A stretch of 64,000 nucleotides of DNA from Dolomedes plantarius (GCA_907164885.2 OU015500.1:54427783-54491782); one strand, 5' to 3'. Shown: positions 25,129-40,700, counted from the stretch's first letter. Translations and numbers: made by a program. The notes: generated by a model from the letters alone, not told the origin.

Positions 25129-25608
25129 AGAATGGATCTCTTGCCCGTGGCTTGCGTCTTTTTGTTCCTGACACGTAGCGGATTCAGTTTAAGAGCAGCC
25201 GGGTTTGCCGCCCTTAGAGGTTCAGAGTCCCTTGTGACTGTTTGCAGCGACGATTTAGTTCCTGCAGGAGTAAACATACTCCTCTAATTTGTTCGGAGAC
25301 CAGTCTTCGTGGAAGTAGCCTTTGCTACCTTATTTTCCAGTGAGGAGTCCCTTCTCCTTATTTTAATATTTTCATCGCTACCGGGTGCGTGCAGTGGTCA
25401 CCGCCGTTGATATTATTGGGGAGCCCCTTTCCCATCAGGACGAATTGCCGTTTCTTCATCATTGAAGCAGAGCCAGTTTCTGCTAGCCTAGCGGACTTCT
25501 GTGTTCTTACTCCGCCCCACGCCGATTAAATCTAGTGTGATTTCCTAAGTTTACGAAGTTCATCTTACATCTGTGCAGTGTACATATCTCATCATCATCA
25601 ATTTTCTC

Positions 25609-25614
25609 AATAAA
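25609..25614 (+). promoter_or_regulatory. LTR polyadenylation signal
   Basis: AATAAA about 90 bp before the LTR end, the usual place for the R-region poly(A) signal. Confidence 0.6.
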
Positions 25615-25704
25615 TTACATTTGTTTTGTTTATGTAATGAGTGATGTATACCTGGTGTGTTTAGTTCATCTACTGGTTGAAACTACGAACCTCAGTTCGC
25701 TACA

Positions 25705-25942
25705 GTGCGGAACCTAAGTGAAGATGATATTAAATCATTCATCAATCCTGATACTATGCCAATGAGAGAAATACTAAAGTTTCCCGGTCACACACAGGCT
25801 GTGGAAATGTGCGTCAAAATTGTGACAAAGGCCTCAAATAAAATGTGGACATGAAGCTAGAGATGGCTATATCCGAGTAACTCTGGAGTCTAGATCTGTT
25901 ATGCATCATTTCTCAAAAAAATCAGACGTTAAATATGTATAG
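25705..25942 (+). pseudogene. Uncharacterised long-TIR transposon protein, C-terminal part
   Basis: It reads RNLSEDDIKSFINPD, FPGHTQAVEMCVKIVTKAS, then after one frameshift CGHEARDGYIRVTLESRS and VMHHFSKKSDV, with a stop at 25940-25942. A HTQAVE-CVK-VT-AS then RDGYIR-LESR pattern closes the same uncharacterised arthropod protein type recalled for the N-terminal part, so the two pieces probably belong to one gene now split by the retroelement. The central part of that protein is missing here. Confidence 0.6.
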
Positions 25943-26035
25943 ATATAAAAAAAAAATAAAAACAGAGTAAGCCAAATAATCCTACTCTATGGAAAATCTT
26001 TGTAAATAGATCTAAGTATAATGATAATGATAATG

Positions 26036-26098
26036 ATAATGATCTAAGTATAATGATAATGTGTGTGGTGTTATATATAATGTAAACACCACACACAA
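26036..26098. repeat. (ATGATA)n-like run and a GTGTGTGGTGTT hairpin
   Basis: Short ATAATG repeats are followed by an inverted pair, GTGTGTGGTGTT and its complement AACACCACACAC, around an AT-rich loop. It lies between the transposon protein end and the right TIR. Confidence 0.7.
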
Positions 26099-26160
26099 CA
26101 ATTGGATGGCTGGTTGGGTAGATTGTGGGTGGAACTCGACATGCAATCATCTCCGCCTGG

Positions 26161-26563
26161 TGAGTTCTGGGTTGTTTTGTTCTAGCAAATCGAGCGAAAA
26201 GTTGCACAGGGAAAATTGCAAAAAATTGCTAATTTTCTGTGTTTTCAAAGACGTTGCGCGAACACAAAAATTAGATTTATGATCAGAATTTAATTTATTT
26301 AGGTCATTTAAACCATGCAACAAGCATGAAAAGCTAAAATATGTTCATTTTCAAAGTTTTATCTAACAGAAAAAATTGCAAAAATATCGTGAATTTTGCA
26401 ATTTTTCATAACTTCAATTACGATGCACGAATTAAAGATATTAACCAATTTTGATTTTTTTATGCCGTTTTTCTTCTTATTACAATAGATAACTTTTCCG
26501 CACTAAAGTGTTTCGGAAAAAAAAATGTTTATTTTTTTTTTCGACACAACTTATCCACCAGCC
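26161..26563 (-). repeat. Right long terminal inverted repeat
   Basis: About 403 bp, the inverted partner of 20655-21046, with small indels near the outer tip. Confidence 0.85.
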
Positions 26564-27126
26564 TTAGCAGTTTCCTGTTGACATGTTTAGTCCATGGAGT
26601 CCTGAGGTTATTTCTGTACCCGCACACGTGCATCCACCCGATACAATTGAAACAATACTCGTCAGACCAGGCAACCTGTTTCCAGTCACAAACAGTTCAA
26701 TGGAGGTTTAAATGAGCCCAGCGAGGGGTAAAGATTTTAGCAGTGCATTCAAAAACGGTACACGAGTGAGCCTGCGGCTCCAATGACAGTCCGTTGAACG
26801 TTTCTCACTCTGACACTTTTTGATGCCCCAGCATTGAAATTCAAAGCAATTTGAGGAAATGTAGACGTCTATCTCGTTTAAGAATTTTCGTCAGTCTTCT
26901 ATGGTGCAGTTCTTTCAAAGTTTTTTTCCAGCAAAACCGCTGTCGGAGATTTGATGTTTCACTGGATAACTGATATTAATGGTACACTCGTTAAATGAGA
27001 GTGCGCGAAAATCCTAATTGCATGTCTACCTCGGAAATGATATGTGCGATCTCTCGTGCGTCGACTATAACGGCGCGTTCAATGTCATATAAATCGTGAT
27101 AATTCGCCGTTGTAGCAGCAGAATTA

Positions 27127-28503
27127 CACTGCTGGCCAACCAAATTGCAACACCAAGAAAGACAAGAGATATCAACACAAAATTTATTTTGTAGATAACA
27201 TGTTGACCAAGTATCAAATGATTAAATTTATAGACTTCTGTGAAGTGTGGTTCCTGCCAAAATCAGTAGCCAGAGTAGCCGCCATTGTTGGAGATCACCG
27301 CTGCCACACGCCTCGGCATTGATTCAAAGAGACTTTGGATGAGTTCTTGGGGTACAGCAGATCAAGCAGCTTCCACACGTTGCCAAAGTTGATCTGCTGT
27401 GGCAGCTGGGGATGGAATCTGGGTCAATCGTAGAGCAGCCATGGACCACATGATTTCTATCGGCGAAAGATCCGGAGAGCGAGGCGGCCAGGGAAGCAAT
27501 TCAATCTGGCGATTGACGAAGAACCGTTGGACTATGCGTGCCACGTGTGATCACTCATTATCCTGTAGAAATATGGCTGTGGGCAAGCCCTGAAGGTAAG
27601 GAAGGACAACTGGCTCCAACACCTCGGAGATGTAGCGCTGGCTGTTTAAAGTACCGGCAATGCGTACTAGAGGTGTGCGAGAGTGATATCCAATACCGCC
27701 CCATACCATAATACCCGGTGCAGGACCAGTGTGGCGGTGCATAACGCAGCTGTTCAGCATCCTCTCTTCACGGAGTCTCCAGACTCGAATGCGACCATCG
27801 TGGTGTTGCAGAAAGAAGCGTCACTCGCAGTAAAGACAATTTCATTCCATTCTGCCGTCCACATCCTTCTGTCATCGCACCATTGGCGGCAGAGATGTCT
27901 GTGGTTCTGCGTCAAGGGTAGACAAAGCAATGGACGTCTTGCGGACAGACCACTCTGCTGTAAACGGCGTCGAATGGTACGCGCAGACACTGGATGATGC
28001 GTTACAGACTGCATGTGCTGTGCTATGGTTCGTGATGTGACTGAGCGATCCGTCACTGCCATGCGCACAATTTGCCTGTCATCACGTGAAGTGGTGCGCT
28101 GAGGTGGATGCGATCGAACACGCCGGTCCGTCGTACCCTCCTGCATCCAACGATCACATATCCGCTTTACAGTTGTTTGGTTTCGTCCAACACGACTACC
28201 GATTTCCCTGAAAGATGATCCACAATCTCGGTAGGCCACTATCCTTCCTCTGTCGAACTCGGATACTTGATCAAAAGATGATCGCTGTTTTCGACGAGGC
28301 ATAATTGATCGTTTTTTTTTTTTTAAACCACAAGAAAAATACAATTGCCGAACTTGAAATCGTCGAAATTTCCAAGCCTTAAATAGCGCTTTGAAGTGGC
28401 GCCACAGGCGCGCGTGATGTGCGTCTGCGCTGAAATTCTAATCATTTGCATATCTCACCTCCGATAATGCATGTTGTTACAGGGTGTTTTACAGGGTGTT
28501 GCA
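27127..28503 (-). mobile_element. Tc1-A copy 1
   Basis: The left tip CACTGCTGGCC follows TA (27125-27126). The right end lacks the terminal ACAGTGGCCAG stretch seen in the other copies: sequence after the conserved ATGCATGTTGT is rearranged and includes a doubled ACAGGGTGTT, then enters a (TA)n tract. It inserted at a TA in the 5' part of Tc1-E. Confidence 0.88.
27262..28302 (-). pseudogene. Tc1-A transposase, copy 1, broken
   Basis: The full-length frame for this family is 346 codons, starting MPRRKQRSS (ATG at 28302-28300) and ending GGYSGY with TGA at 27264-27262. The N-terminus has paired helix-turn-helix regions (FREIGSRVGRNQTTVKRICDR and SARTIRRRLQQSGL). A single-base deletion near 27825 shifts the frame just at the first catalytic Asp, and a TGA replaces the Arg codon beside the second Asp (DNE-stop). 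The third acidic residue (SPIEIMW) is present. Two lesions make it inactive. Confidence 0.92.
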
Positions 28504-33236
<4,733 letters not shown>

Positions 33237-33718
33237 GGTGTTTTTTCGTGGCACAGTTTCGGATCTTTGGTGCGTGTACCAACCTCCCTCAATGGAATTC
33301 GGTACGTAGAGCTGCTGGGTGATCACCTCCATCCGTTTATGCTGTTCTGTTATCCGCACGGTAATGGAGTTTTCCAGCAAGACAACTGTACCTCTCACAA
33401 GTCTCGGTTGGCTATTGGCTGGTTGGATGAGCATTTCTCTGACTTCTCTGTCATGAATTGGCCACCTAGAAGCCCAGACTTAAATCCTATTGAGCATCTT
33501 TGGGATGTTTTGGAACAAGGCGTGAAAGGCCATCACACAGCACCAAAGAACCTTACTGAATTATGGACAGCTTTAGCCAATATTTGACAAGCCATTCCCG
33601 TGGAACGTTTCCAGAAACTTGTTTAATCTATGCCTCGTCCTATGGTAGCCGTTATCAAGGCCAGAGGAGGCCCAACTCGTTACTAGGTAGGTATCCCTGA
33701 TTCAGTGGCACTTCAGTG
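33237..33718 (+). pseudogene. Tc1-B transposase fragment (3' part of the element)
   Basis: Starting within the catalytic domain, the main frame (33267-33587) contains [14 protein letters not shown] sequence, FQQDNCTSHKSRL with the second catalytic Asp, and PRSPDLNPIEHLWDV with the Glu. A TGA at 33585-33587 replaces a Trp codon and a later TAA replaces a Glu. The family end PTRY is followed by its normal TAG. The right inverted repeat (GTGGCACTTCAGTG, ending 33718) and TA follow. The 5' half is missing. Confidence 0.88.
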
Positions 33719-33739
33719 TATATATATTATATATATATT

Positions 33740-33769
33740 ACATCAATTGTATACATTGATCGTCGTATT

Positions 33770-33816
<47 letters not shown>

Positions 33817-33905
33817 TATTTATTTATTTTTGGTATTAATTGCATACATTGACCGTTGTATTTACTTTTAATGTACTCCGTAGCGAAATGCGGGTTTTCA
33901 GCTAG
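33740..33905 (+). mobile_element. Helitron-like 3' end, plus orientation
   Basis: This is the reverse complement of the left part of the units in the 41.4-51.3 kb array: it contains TGTACTCCGTAGCGAAATGC and ends GGTTTTCAGCTAG followed by T. A (TA)n tract (33773-33811) sits at the internal position where units 1, 4 and 5 of the array also carry one. 5' truncated next to Tc1-B. Confidence 0.75.
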
Positions 33906-35404
33906 TCTATAATACAAAGAAAATTCTGCATCTGCACTTCCATAATTTAACTTTAAAAGGTGTAAGCATCTCAAAGCACCAGTCATTGAACTTCTTGAGT
34001 TAAACACATCTGTTCTTGAATAGGAAATGGCAATTGCTACAAGAACTATGAATGAAAAGCAATGTTACAGCAGTTTTTGTATCTGAGTGGAAAAAATTTA
34101 GAAAGTTGATGCATTGGAATCAGAATAAATTTAGCAAGAATTCGGACGAACAAGATTCCAGTAAAAATCTAACTCACCTTTTCAATAAAAATCCATCCTG
34201 TATGCAGAAGTAGAGGCGACGTTAATAACAATCAGTAACAATCCATCCTGTATGCAGATAGTAGAGGCGACGTTGACGAACAAGGAGCTATGACAAATCT
34301 AGTGAAAAGGCAAATATACATTTTTAGTACAATAAAACAATAACGCCTGTTAATTTTCATATTTCAGGGAACAGTGGACGTTATTTTATTTTTTATTTTT
34401 ATCATACATATACGAAATTTTGTAGATATTATCATATATACATTTCACTATAAATATATAAAGTACCTTAAAATAAATTTCCGATCTCACTATAATTTTA
34501 ATTTGTTTAAAAATTTGAAATTTATAAACAAAAATTTAAAATGCTCTTTGCTACTTAATTTTAAGATATTTCCTAGATTTTTCATTTTAATCACTTTAAA
34601 CTGTATAACAAACAAATCTGGGTATCAGTTATTTAATCCCTTGAATAGTTAATTTTTGAGAGATTTTTTTTCTGAATTCCATCCCGATTTTCATCAAAAT
34701 TTTGCCTTTTAATAAGTTATAAATCCCATTTAATTACCTTAATGAAGTCGAATTGCAAAATGCATACCCAGTTATTTTGTAAACAGTATTAAGATTCTTC
34801 TTTACCAATTTCATGAATTTTAAACGACAATTAAGTCTCAAGGAACATTTTGAAATTCCAAAAACATTGAAAAATGTGTTTTGAGAAAAGCAGATTTAAA
34901 GTTTATTACTACACTTACCTTTGTTAATTACTTCATAGAATCTTCATAAATGATTTTTTACTTGAAAAGAACTATTTTTGTACTTTTATCCAACAGAAAT
35001 ATATTTAATTTTACAATAACACAATGAATATAACAATAAATAAGATTTCATTCTATTTTAAATATTCGATGCTATTTCGTATACTTAGAGTGTATGTACT
35101 TATAAATAAAATTTATTTTTAAATTCACAAGTATTATAGTTTTTACCTCTCCCTTGGGCAACTACATTATTATTTTGTGATTTACAATTTTTTAATTCAG
35201 TTGTACTTTTTTCTGTTTGATTTATTTTAACTTTTCAGTAACGATTCAGTATAAACTCTTCAATTCTTAGTAAGTGTTTCAGTAAAATAACGTTTGGTAC
35301 ATAAACAAAAAAATGATATGGTAATACCCAATACAAAAAAAATTCTGTGGCTATTAAAAGAAATCTCTGGTTGTTATGAAAACTTCTTGCCTGTCACAGA
35401 AAAT
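33906..35404. other. AT-rich sequence, no gene seen
   Basis: No coding potential recognised. A 34-bp segment (TGTATGCAGAAGTAGAGGCG) at about 34190 is repeated at about 34240. Confidence 0.6.
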
Positions 35405-36726
35405 TCATAACAGGATTTCAATGCATATACGGTATACTGTTAAATTTTTATTACAGTTAAAATCCACCAGTGTGATAAGTTTCACCCTCCTTTTTACGGT
35501 TTGATTAATTTTTTTGTGAATTACAGATTTTTTTACTATTCCTGCTATTATTACATTCAGTTGTACACCAACTGAACCTTTGCAATACATAAAGAGAGCT
35601 AATTTTCCTCTTCTTGTTCAAAACCTAAACTATTCAAACATCCAAAATTAAATTCACTGATTGAAGATATTACAGACATTTCTAATTGTTTCTTAGAAAT
35701 AAATATTTATTTTGAGCAGTTTTTCCAAATTTTCACATGTATACTTTTCATTAGTGTTCTCAGTTTTACCAGAAATGCACCTTGTGAGTAATTCATTGCT
35801 GGCTAATCTTTGATACACTGGTAATACCTTGCTAATTATATCCTCTGATAATTTAGTTTTTATTAGTTTATGGGATTTTGGTGTTTCTTTAATTTCAAGT
35901 GCCCGCTGGTAAAAACACCACGAAGCCACACCTGTCGGGCATTTAAAATGTTATGGGGATTTATCCGTGGAGGAGCAATGAAACAATGTGGCATAAACTG
36001 CCGTTTTCATTTTCTGTACATCAGGCACATTATCTTTTATTGCTTTTCTGTAAAAAATTGTTAGTTTTATGATAGTCTCTTCTTTGAGACTACCTTCTTT
36101 GCCTCCACCAATAGTTACACCTTTGCTTTTCTCCACTCCTTGATTTTATTACGAAGACCTGTTCCTAACATTTTCGTTGCATGATTATTACATTCCTCTT
36201 TTGTAATATTGACGCCCCTACCATAAACATTCAATTCCACTAAATGCTGGTAGGTTTTCACATCACCGTTGGACAGAATACTCACATATCGCATTCTACA
36301 ATTACTCACAGATTTTTTCCAAATGATTGCCGCAGCTGACATCTCCATTGCATTAGACGATCCTGTATAATTTTGAGAACATTCAGGTTTGTGTCTATCA
36401 AGCCAAATGAGTGTTGAATTCCGCATTATTTTCTCGAAGATATTTCTTTGCGACAACACATTCCGGGCAGTATTTAGACAGGATTTCGTAATCAATTACT
36501 AGCCCGGTCAAAATATCTATGACGAAACCAGTTCCATACAATGATGTACTCCCGTGTTTTTGTCAGATCCCATCATACGAAACAGTTATACCCAAAATAT
36601 CTTGGTCTGCTATACTTTTATCTAATTATTCGTGTGTTTTTTCGCACAACATTCTGGGTAACTTGAAGAATATCATTTTTTAAATTTTGTCGTTCTGTAT
36701 GCAAACTCAGTAAACATTTTGAAAAT

Positions 36727-36764
<38 letters not shown>

Positions 36765-37360
36765 CCATTGCATGGATCCCAATAGCCATAGAAAAAACTG
36801 CAATTGCTTCATGGCATTTTCCAATTTTTAAAAACGCTTCAACAAGTTTTTTATTAGCATCAAAGCACTTTTCAGCCTCGCTTACTGGAGGACTGGAAAA
36901 TATGGAGTTGAAAACTTTATCACATTCTTTGCAGATCAACTGAATTTTAGAAGCATATCCATATGCTCCTTTAGATATAATACGAGGGATCTAAGGGATT
37001 ACTGCAACACACATCACACTTTATACTGCAAAGAAGATCAAACCACATGCCACTGTTCATAAACACATATGATGCATTTTTCCTGCAATTTTCCAGCATG
37101 TGACTTGCTTTCAAAACTAGCATTTAATTTACTTTCACTGGTACTTGCAGCCTGATCTAAACCATTCGTAATAAAACTTGCACTTTCAGCTGGTTGGCTA
37201 TTTCTAGGATGTTCATTTGAACCTTCACTGTTCACAAATTTATCCCCATTTGCAGAAACATCAGTTTTTACAGATGACCATCGGTTTTGAATTTTAGCGA
37301 TGCAAAGGAATTTTAGCGAATTTTAGCGATGCATTTTCTTCTTGGATGGTCCGGATGTAG
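35405..37360 (-). pseudogene. Mutator-like transposase-domain gene, decayed
   Basis: Minus strand. N-terminal part (37235-36660): CHVV-type start of the domain, then IQLICKECDKVFNSIFSS, EAEKCFDANKKLVEAFLKIG and AVFSMAIGIHAMD. The middle (36620-36300) has ITVSYDGI, a TGA where Trp is expected, then GSTSLYGTGFVIDILTG, LVIDYEILSKYCPEC and NYTGSSNAMEM. Then come LVELNVYGRGVNITKEECNN, LGTGLRNKIKEWRK, IGGGKEGSLKEETIIKLT, PTGVASWCFYQRALEIKE and VLPVYQRLASNELLTRCIS. The set is typical of an arthropod family carrying a Mutator-like transposase domain (Asp/Glu catalytic). Many frameshifts and stops, plus a 35-bp poly-A run inside the coding strand, show it is dead. Flanking inverted repeats were not found. 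Confidence 0.82.
36728..36762. repeat. T35 homopolymer in the Mutator-like pseudogene
   Basis: Thirty-five consecutive T on the plus strand (poly-Lys on the coding strand). The family sequence continues on both sides, so this is an expansion of a short A-run or an insertion, not a poly-A tail at an element end. Confidence 0.95.
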
Positions 37361-38764
37361 GTTTATGATACCGCCTACTAATTGCATGCATCTTGTAAGA
37401 TATTATACAGCTTAAAAATCTGTAGAAAACGTATCTTCTAGTTCTGAAACGAACTTTTTTTATGCATATATAACGAACAAAGAGCAAAAACAGAAAATGA
37501 TTAGATTCGTAGATACCAGAATAACTCACGTGTATTGCTTACAAATCGCCTATAAACTAGTAAACAGTCGACTGAATGCAGCTATAGTTACAGTTAATGC
37601 GCGAGGTTACAAAATTATTAAAATATTAATTCTTGAAATAAAAAAAAACTTAATTATAAATGTCGACATACGTTTGTTTACAATTTTTTTTTATTTAAAG
37701 GGCCAAAAAATTGTTTGTATGTAAAATTCAAACGCATATAACTTTTCGAAAAATCATCGCAGCTGCATGCAGTTTTTTGCGAAAGGTTCAAAAGGAATAA
37801 TAATACAAACAAAGGAATAACAATAAAAACTGGGGAATAATAATAAAAACAAAAAAAAATCATTTATGGGGTCGATTGTTACTCAAATAAAACTCCACCG
37901 TTCCCTTAATCTACAGATTTTTTTTTTTACAATAACACAATCAATCTTACAATGACAAGATTTCTTCAAATAAAGGTCCACGGTTCCCTTAAGCAGCATA
38001 ATCTGTAACTTGTTTAGTTTCCAACAGATTTCGATCCACTCTATTTTAGTGCGTAAGTTGAATTTCACAACACCTTATCTTTAGACACTAATACATGCTA
38101 ATTTTTGTATATTTTAGTTAGTATATAAGTTGCGAAAATTTAGAAGTGAGGGGGGTGGGTGCTTAGTTCTTGCCTAAAAAATAACCAAATAGTAATGACA
38201 TAGTCTTTTGCTGCCCAACGATATCAGATGTTTAACACTATTGTGGTCCCGTAAATGCAACCTCTCCACTTAAACCAGCTGTGTTAAGTCAACTGTTTTC
38301 GAGTAAAAGGGAACTACTTAGTGTATCAGAGGTTGCACTTAGCAGTTTCTGTGCTAATATATTTCCACAATGGCAGGATCATCAATCATCTGACGCCTCG
38401 TCATTCCTCTCTGTTGGTCTTAAATTGTGTAATGTTTGGTTGTGGGGATAATTAAAAAGTAATGTTTAACGATAACATGTTGAAATACTGAATTGAAGAA
38501 ATTATTACCGTATATATGGTAAGTACCGTGGAATATCGCTACAAACTTTCAGGGAATATTCATTGCCTTCATGTGAATATACCCTGACACAAAGGGAAAC
38601 TTACTTAGAAGTTTTATATCTTCAATATGGAGAAATTCGTAACCCCTACATCAGTAAGGACTCTGAACATCATGTATTTTCTGTACAAAGATCTATTTTT
38701 CAACGGAAAGGGAGTTCCACGTACAAATTTTATTCTTCAGTGCTAATTTTTTTTTAATTAAAGT
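37361..38764. other. AT-rich sequence, no gene seen
   Basis: Short phrases recur (CGTTCCCTTAA after CCAC at about 37900 and 37985; TTTACAATAACACAAT at about 37927, similar to 35010). They may be remains of terminal repeats of the adjacent Mutator-like element but are too weak to delimit it. Confidence 0.45.
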
Positions 38765-39013
38765 TGAAGTGTCCAGGGGTAAAACCACTTTGCAGCCAAT
38801 TTTACAAAAATGAGTTAGCAGTGCCATCTTGTAGCTTTCAAGGAGTACGAAACCACGTGCATTCATATCTGGGGCAGAACCACTTTAAAGGCGTTAAAAA
38901 TAGCGATAAAGTTTCGGTGTGCCGGGGAAAATACCACTTTACTCCAACTTTCAAATTTGTTTTTCTGAAAACGAAGTTTTTGGAGTAAAGTAGTTTTACC
39001 CCTGGACCCTTCA
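38765..39013. mobile_element. MITE with TGAAG-GTCCAGGGGTAAAAC ends
   Basis: The 249-bp block has inverted ends: TGAAGTGTCCAGGGGTAAAA on the left and its near complement, ending CCCCTGGACCCTTCA, on the right. The match extends further in as ACCACTTT/ACTACTTT. No coding capacity. The target duplication is not clear. The superfamily is unknown. Confidence 0.75.
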
Positions 39014-40602
39014 GTTAGTTTTCGTAAATAATTAAAAAAAATTTATCTTGAAATCCTTTACCATCATGTCTTAAAAATTTATAGGGATATCTGGATTCTA
39101 CACTTTCTAGGATATATGTATATCGAAGTCATCCTCTAATAAAGTAGAAATGACACATTTTGCACTAGATAAAATAACAAAGTTTATTATTCTCTTGACA
39201 CATATAACGTGAAGTGTAAAAACAATACTGAGTAAAGACTGGTACAAAATGTTATAAACACTATACAAGGAAATGAAGTTCAAGTACTCACAATATATAT
39301 AAAGTCAGACCAGTGATGCTGCACGGTAATCCACTATTACTAATACAACAATCTATTTATGCCAGAGTGGCAAAAACTCGCTTAGGCTTAGAAGCGATAT
39401 AGCTATGAGCCATTGAAGGCAACTCGCATAAACAGCTCCAAAGAAACCAGTCTCTTCCGAAATCTGGCTACACGGTATTTATAGTAATGGTTTATGCTGA
39501 ATTTAGCATTTTTGCAGCTTCTTTGGATTTATGCAAATACAATTATTGATTATTATTAATCGATCATTAGGTAGACCTTACAAATTACACTGAAATTTTT
39601 ATGTTCAGTTTCTACTAAACAACCGTTTTTATTGCAAAATTCTACCCAATTCCTTCTTAAACGTTTCATGTACTCATTCTTCCCGTAATAGTTAGCGCAA
39701 TTAATATGCTATAAATTAATGGTTAGCTGGAAGATAAATTGTAAAATCAACGCAATTAAGCAATTGTTCTATATAACAGGCTGAAAAAATTAATTAGTAT
39801 TTCCCTAAAATCATTAACTGTTCGCAGGCAATAAAATAAAATATTTGGAAAAAAATAAAAATTGCCCAGTAAAAGGAGAAAAGACTTCCACTTTAGGAAA
39901 CAAGCAGAAAATTATGTAAAAAGTTCGTTAATATTTCATCCAAAATATACAGGAAGATAATTCTTTTTTTTTCTTAGTCATTCTCTCTTACCGCGGACAG
40001 CTAATTTTAGCTACTTTATTATACATTTCTTGATAGTTCGTGTCAAACGAGCTGAACAGCCGCACGTCATTTAGACGTCCCAAGATATTAGGGAAAAAGA
40101 GGGAAAAAAATGATCTCATGATCTCACGCATCTCTTCCCGGATTAAACTCAAGAAACTATAAACTTCATTAAGAAATATTTGCGTGTATCTTGAAGTATG
40201 ATATGCTTCCAAATGCAAGTACTTTCACTTTTTTGTGTTGCATTTTGGAAATATTCGGTTAAAGTTCGTGAATTTCTTCCGAGGAAGATGTTTTATGTAT
40301 CTCATGCAAATTAGTTAAAGCTCTGTCTTTCAAACGTGGAGGAGATAAGCTTTTTCTTTTTAAGTTGAGTGAAGGGCCATAATGTTTGTTTCTTATATGC
40401 ATCTTCGCCATCAAAATCTCTGAATGTTTACACTAAGCATAAACCACATTTAAAGCTACAATATCAGTCAGAACTTTTTACTCAGGTTTTTTTAAACTTT
40501 AAAAATTATGTTCCGATCATTTTTATTTAGGTTTTCGGTTGTTGGAATAAATGTATTTAAATCCAAATGTATCCCTTTAACATTTAAATACAACAATGTA
40601 TG

Positions 40603-40607
<5 letters not shown>
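39014..40607. other. AT-rich sequence, no gene seen
   Basis: No coding frame or element recognised. Confidence 0.6.
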
Positions 40608-40690
<83 letters not shown>

Positions 40691-40700
40691 TATATATATA
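40608..40700. repeat. (CA)n then (TA)n microsatellite
   Basis: About 22 bp of CA followed by about 70 bp of TA. Confidence 0.96.

Larger units (their letters stand above)
21690..25704 (+). mobile_element. Ty3/gypsy retrotransposon with INT before RT, 5' truncated
   Basis: The pol order reads integrase, reverse transcriptase, RNase H, then a polypurine tract and a 1086-bp 3' LTR. In ordinary gypsy elements integrase is last. The arrangement matches the Gmr1-type gypsy elements known from deuterostomes, which have a Ty1/copia-like domain order. There is no 5' LTR, primer-binding site, gag or protease: sequence left of about 21690 belongs to the long-TIR element. The 3' LTR joins straight to the C-terminal part of that element's protein at 25705. 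Confidence 0.85.
24619..25704 (+). repeat. 3' LTR of the INT-first gypsy element
   Basis: It begins TGTAG and ends CTACA, a 5-bp inverted terminal pair, directly after the polypurine tract. It carries a TATA box at 25121-25128 and AATAAA at 25609-25614. It is GC-richer than the window. No matching copy is visible upstream of the element. Confidence 0.85.
20655..26563 (+). mobile_element. Long-TIR DNA transposon with a gypsy element inside
   Basis: Inverted repeats of about 390-400 bp bound the element. Both contain a run of AAAAAAA after TCGA, then CTTTAGTGCGGAAAAGTT, AGAAGAAAAACGGC and GTTCGCGCAACGTCTT. The two arms look roughly 80 percent identical by eye. Between them lie two ends of one unfamiliar protein (21296-21690 and 25705-25942), separated by an LTR retroelement. 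The outer flanks belong to Tc1-E. The target duplication is not clear. The superfamily is not identified: the long TIRs recall Mutator, Kolobok or similar groups, but I see no decisive motif. Confidence 0.78.
18630..27110 (-). pseudogene. Transposase of Tc1-E in three pieces
   Basis: Minus strand. Piece 1 (27110-26564) reads ERAVIVDAREIAHIISEV and MQLGFSRT (helix-turn-helix), RRLTKILKRDRRL, then DWKQVAWSDEYCF with the first catalytic Asp. Piece 2 (20640-20463) reads PFMPIVHCVGLGQFQQGN, where the second catalytic Asp has become Gly, then TTPRMSRV. Piece 3 (18900-18630) reads FRNLHWQPKSPDMNIIENI with the third Glu, then LVESIPRRVAAILR. Several stops and frameshifts lie within piece 1 and one or more in piece 3. 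It is inactive for at least two independent reasons, quite apart from the two insertions. Confidence 0.82.
18595..27126 (-). mobile_element. Tc1-like transposon E, split by nested insertions
   Basis: One Tc1-like copy on the minus strand is spread over 8.5 kb. Its N-terminal half is at 27126-26564, its middle at 20654-20463 and its C-terminal third at 18904-18595. Two elements interrupt it: the long-TIR transposon (20655-26563) and a solo LTR (18905-20457). Removing them and one copy of CAACT gives a continuous, if decayed, transposase order. The left end (CTGAAGAACC next to a TA tract) looks terminal. The right end is cut by the Tc1-A copy at 27127. Confidence 0.85.

Noticed and set aside
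36618..36943. Lys-rich open frames
   Set aside because: The Lys run is the A35 homopolymer; the flanking residues belong to the Mutator-like pseudogene.
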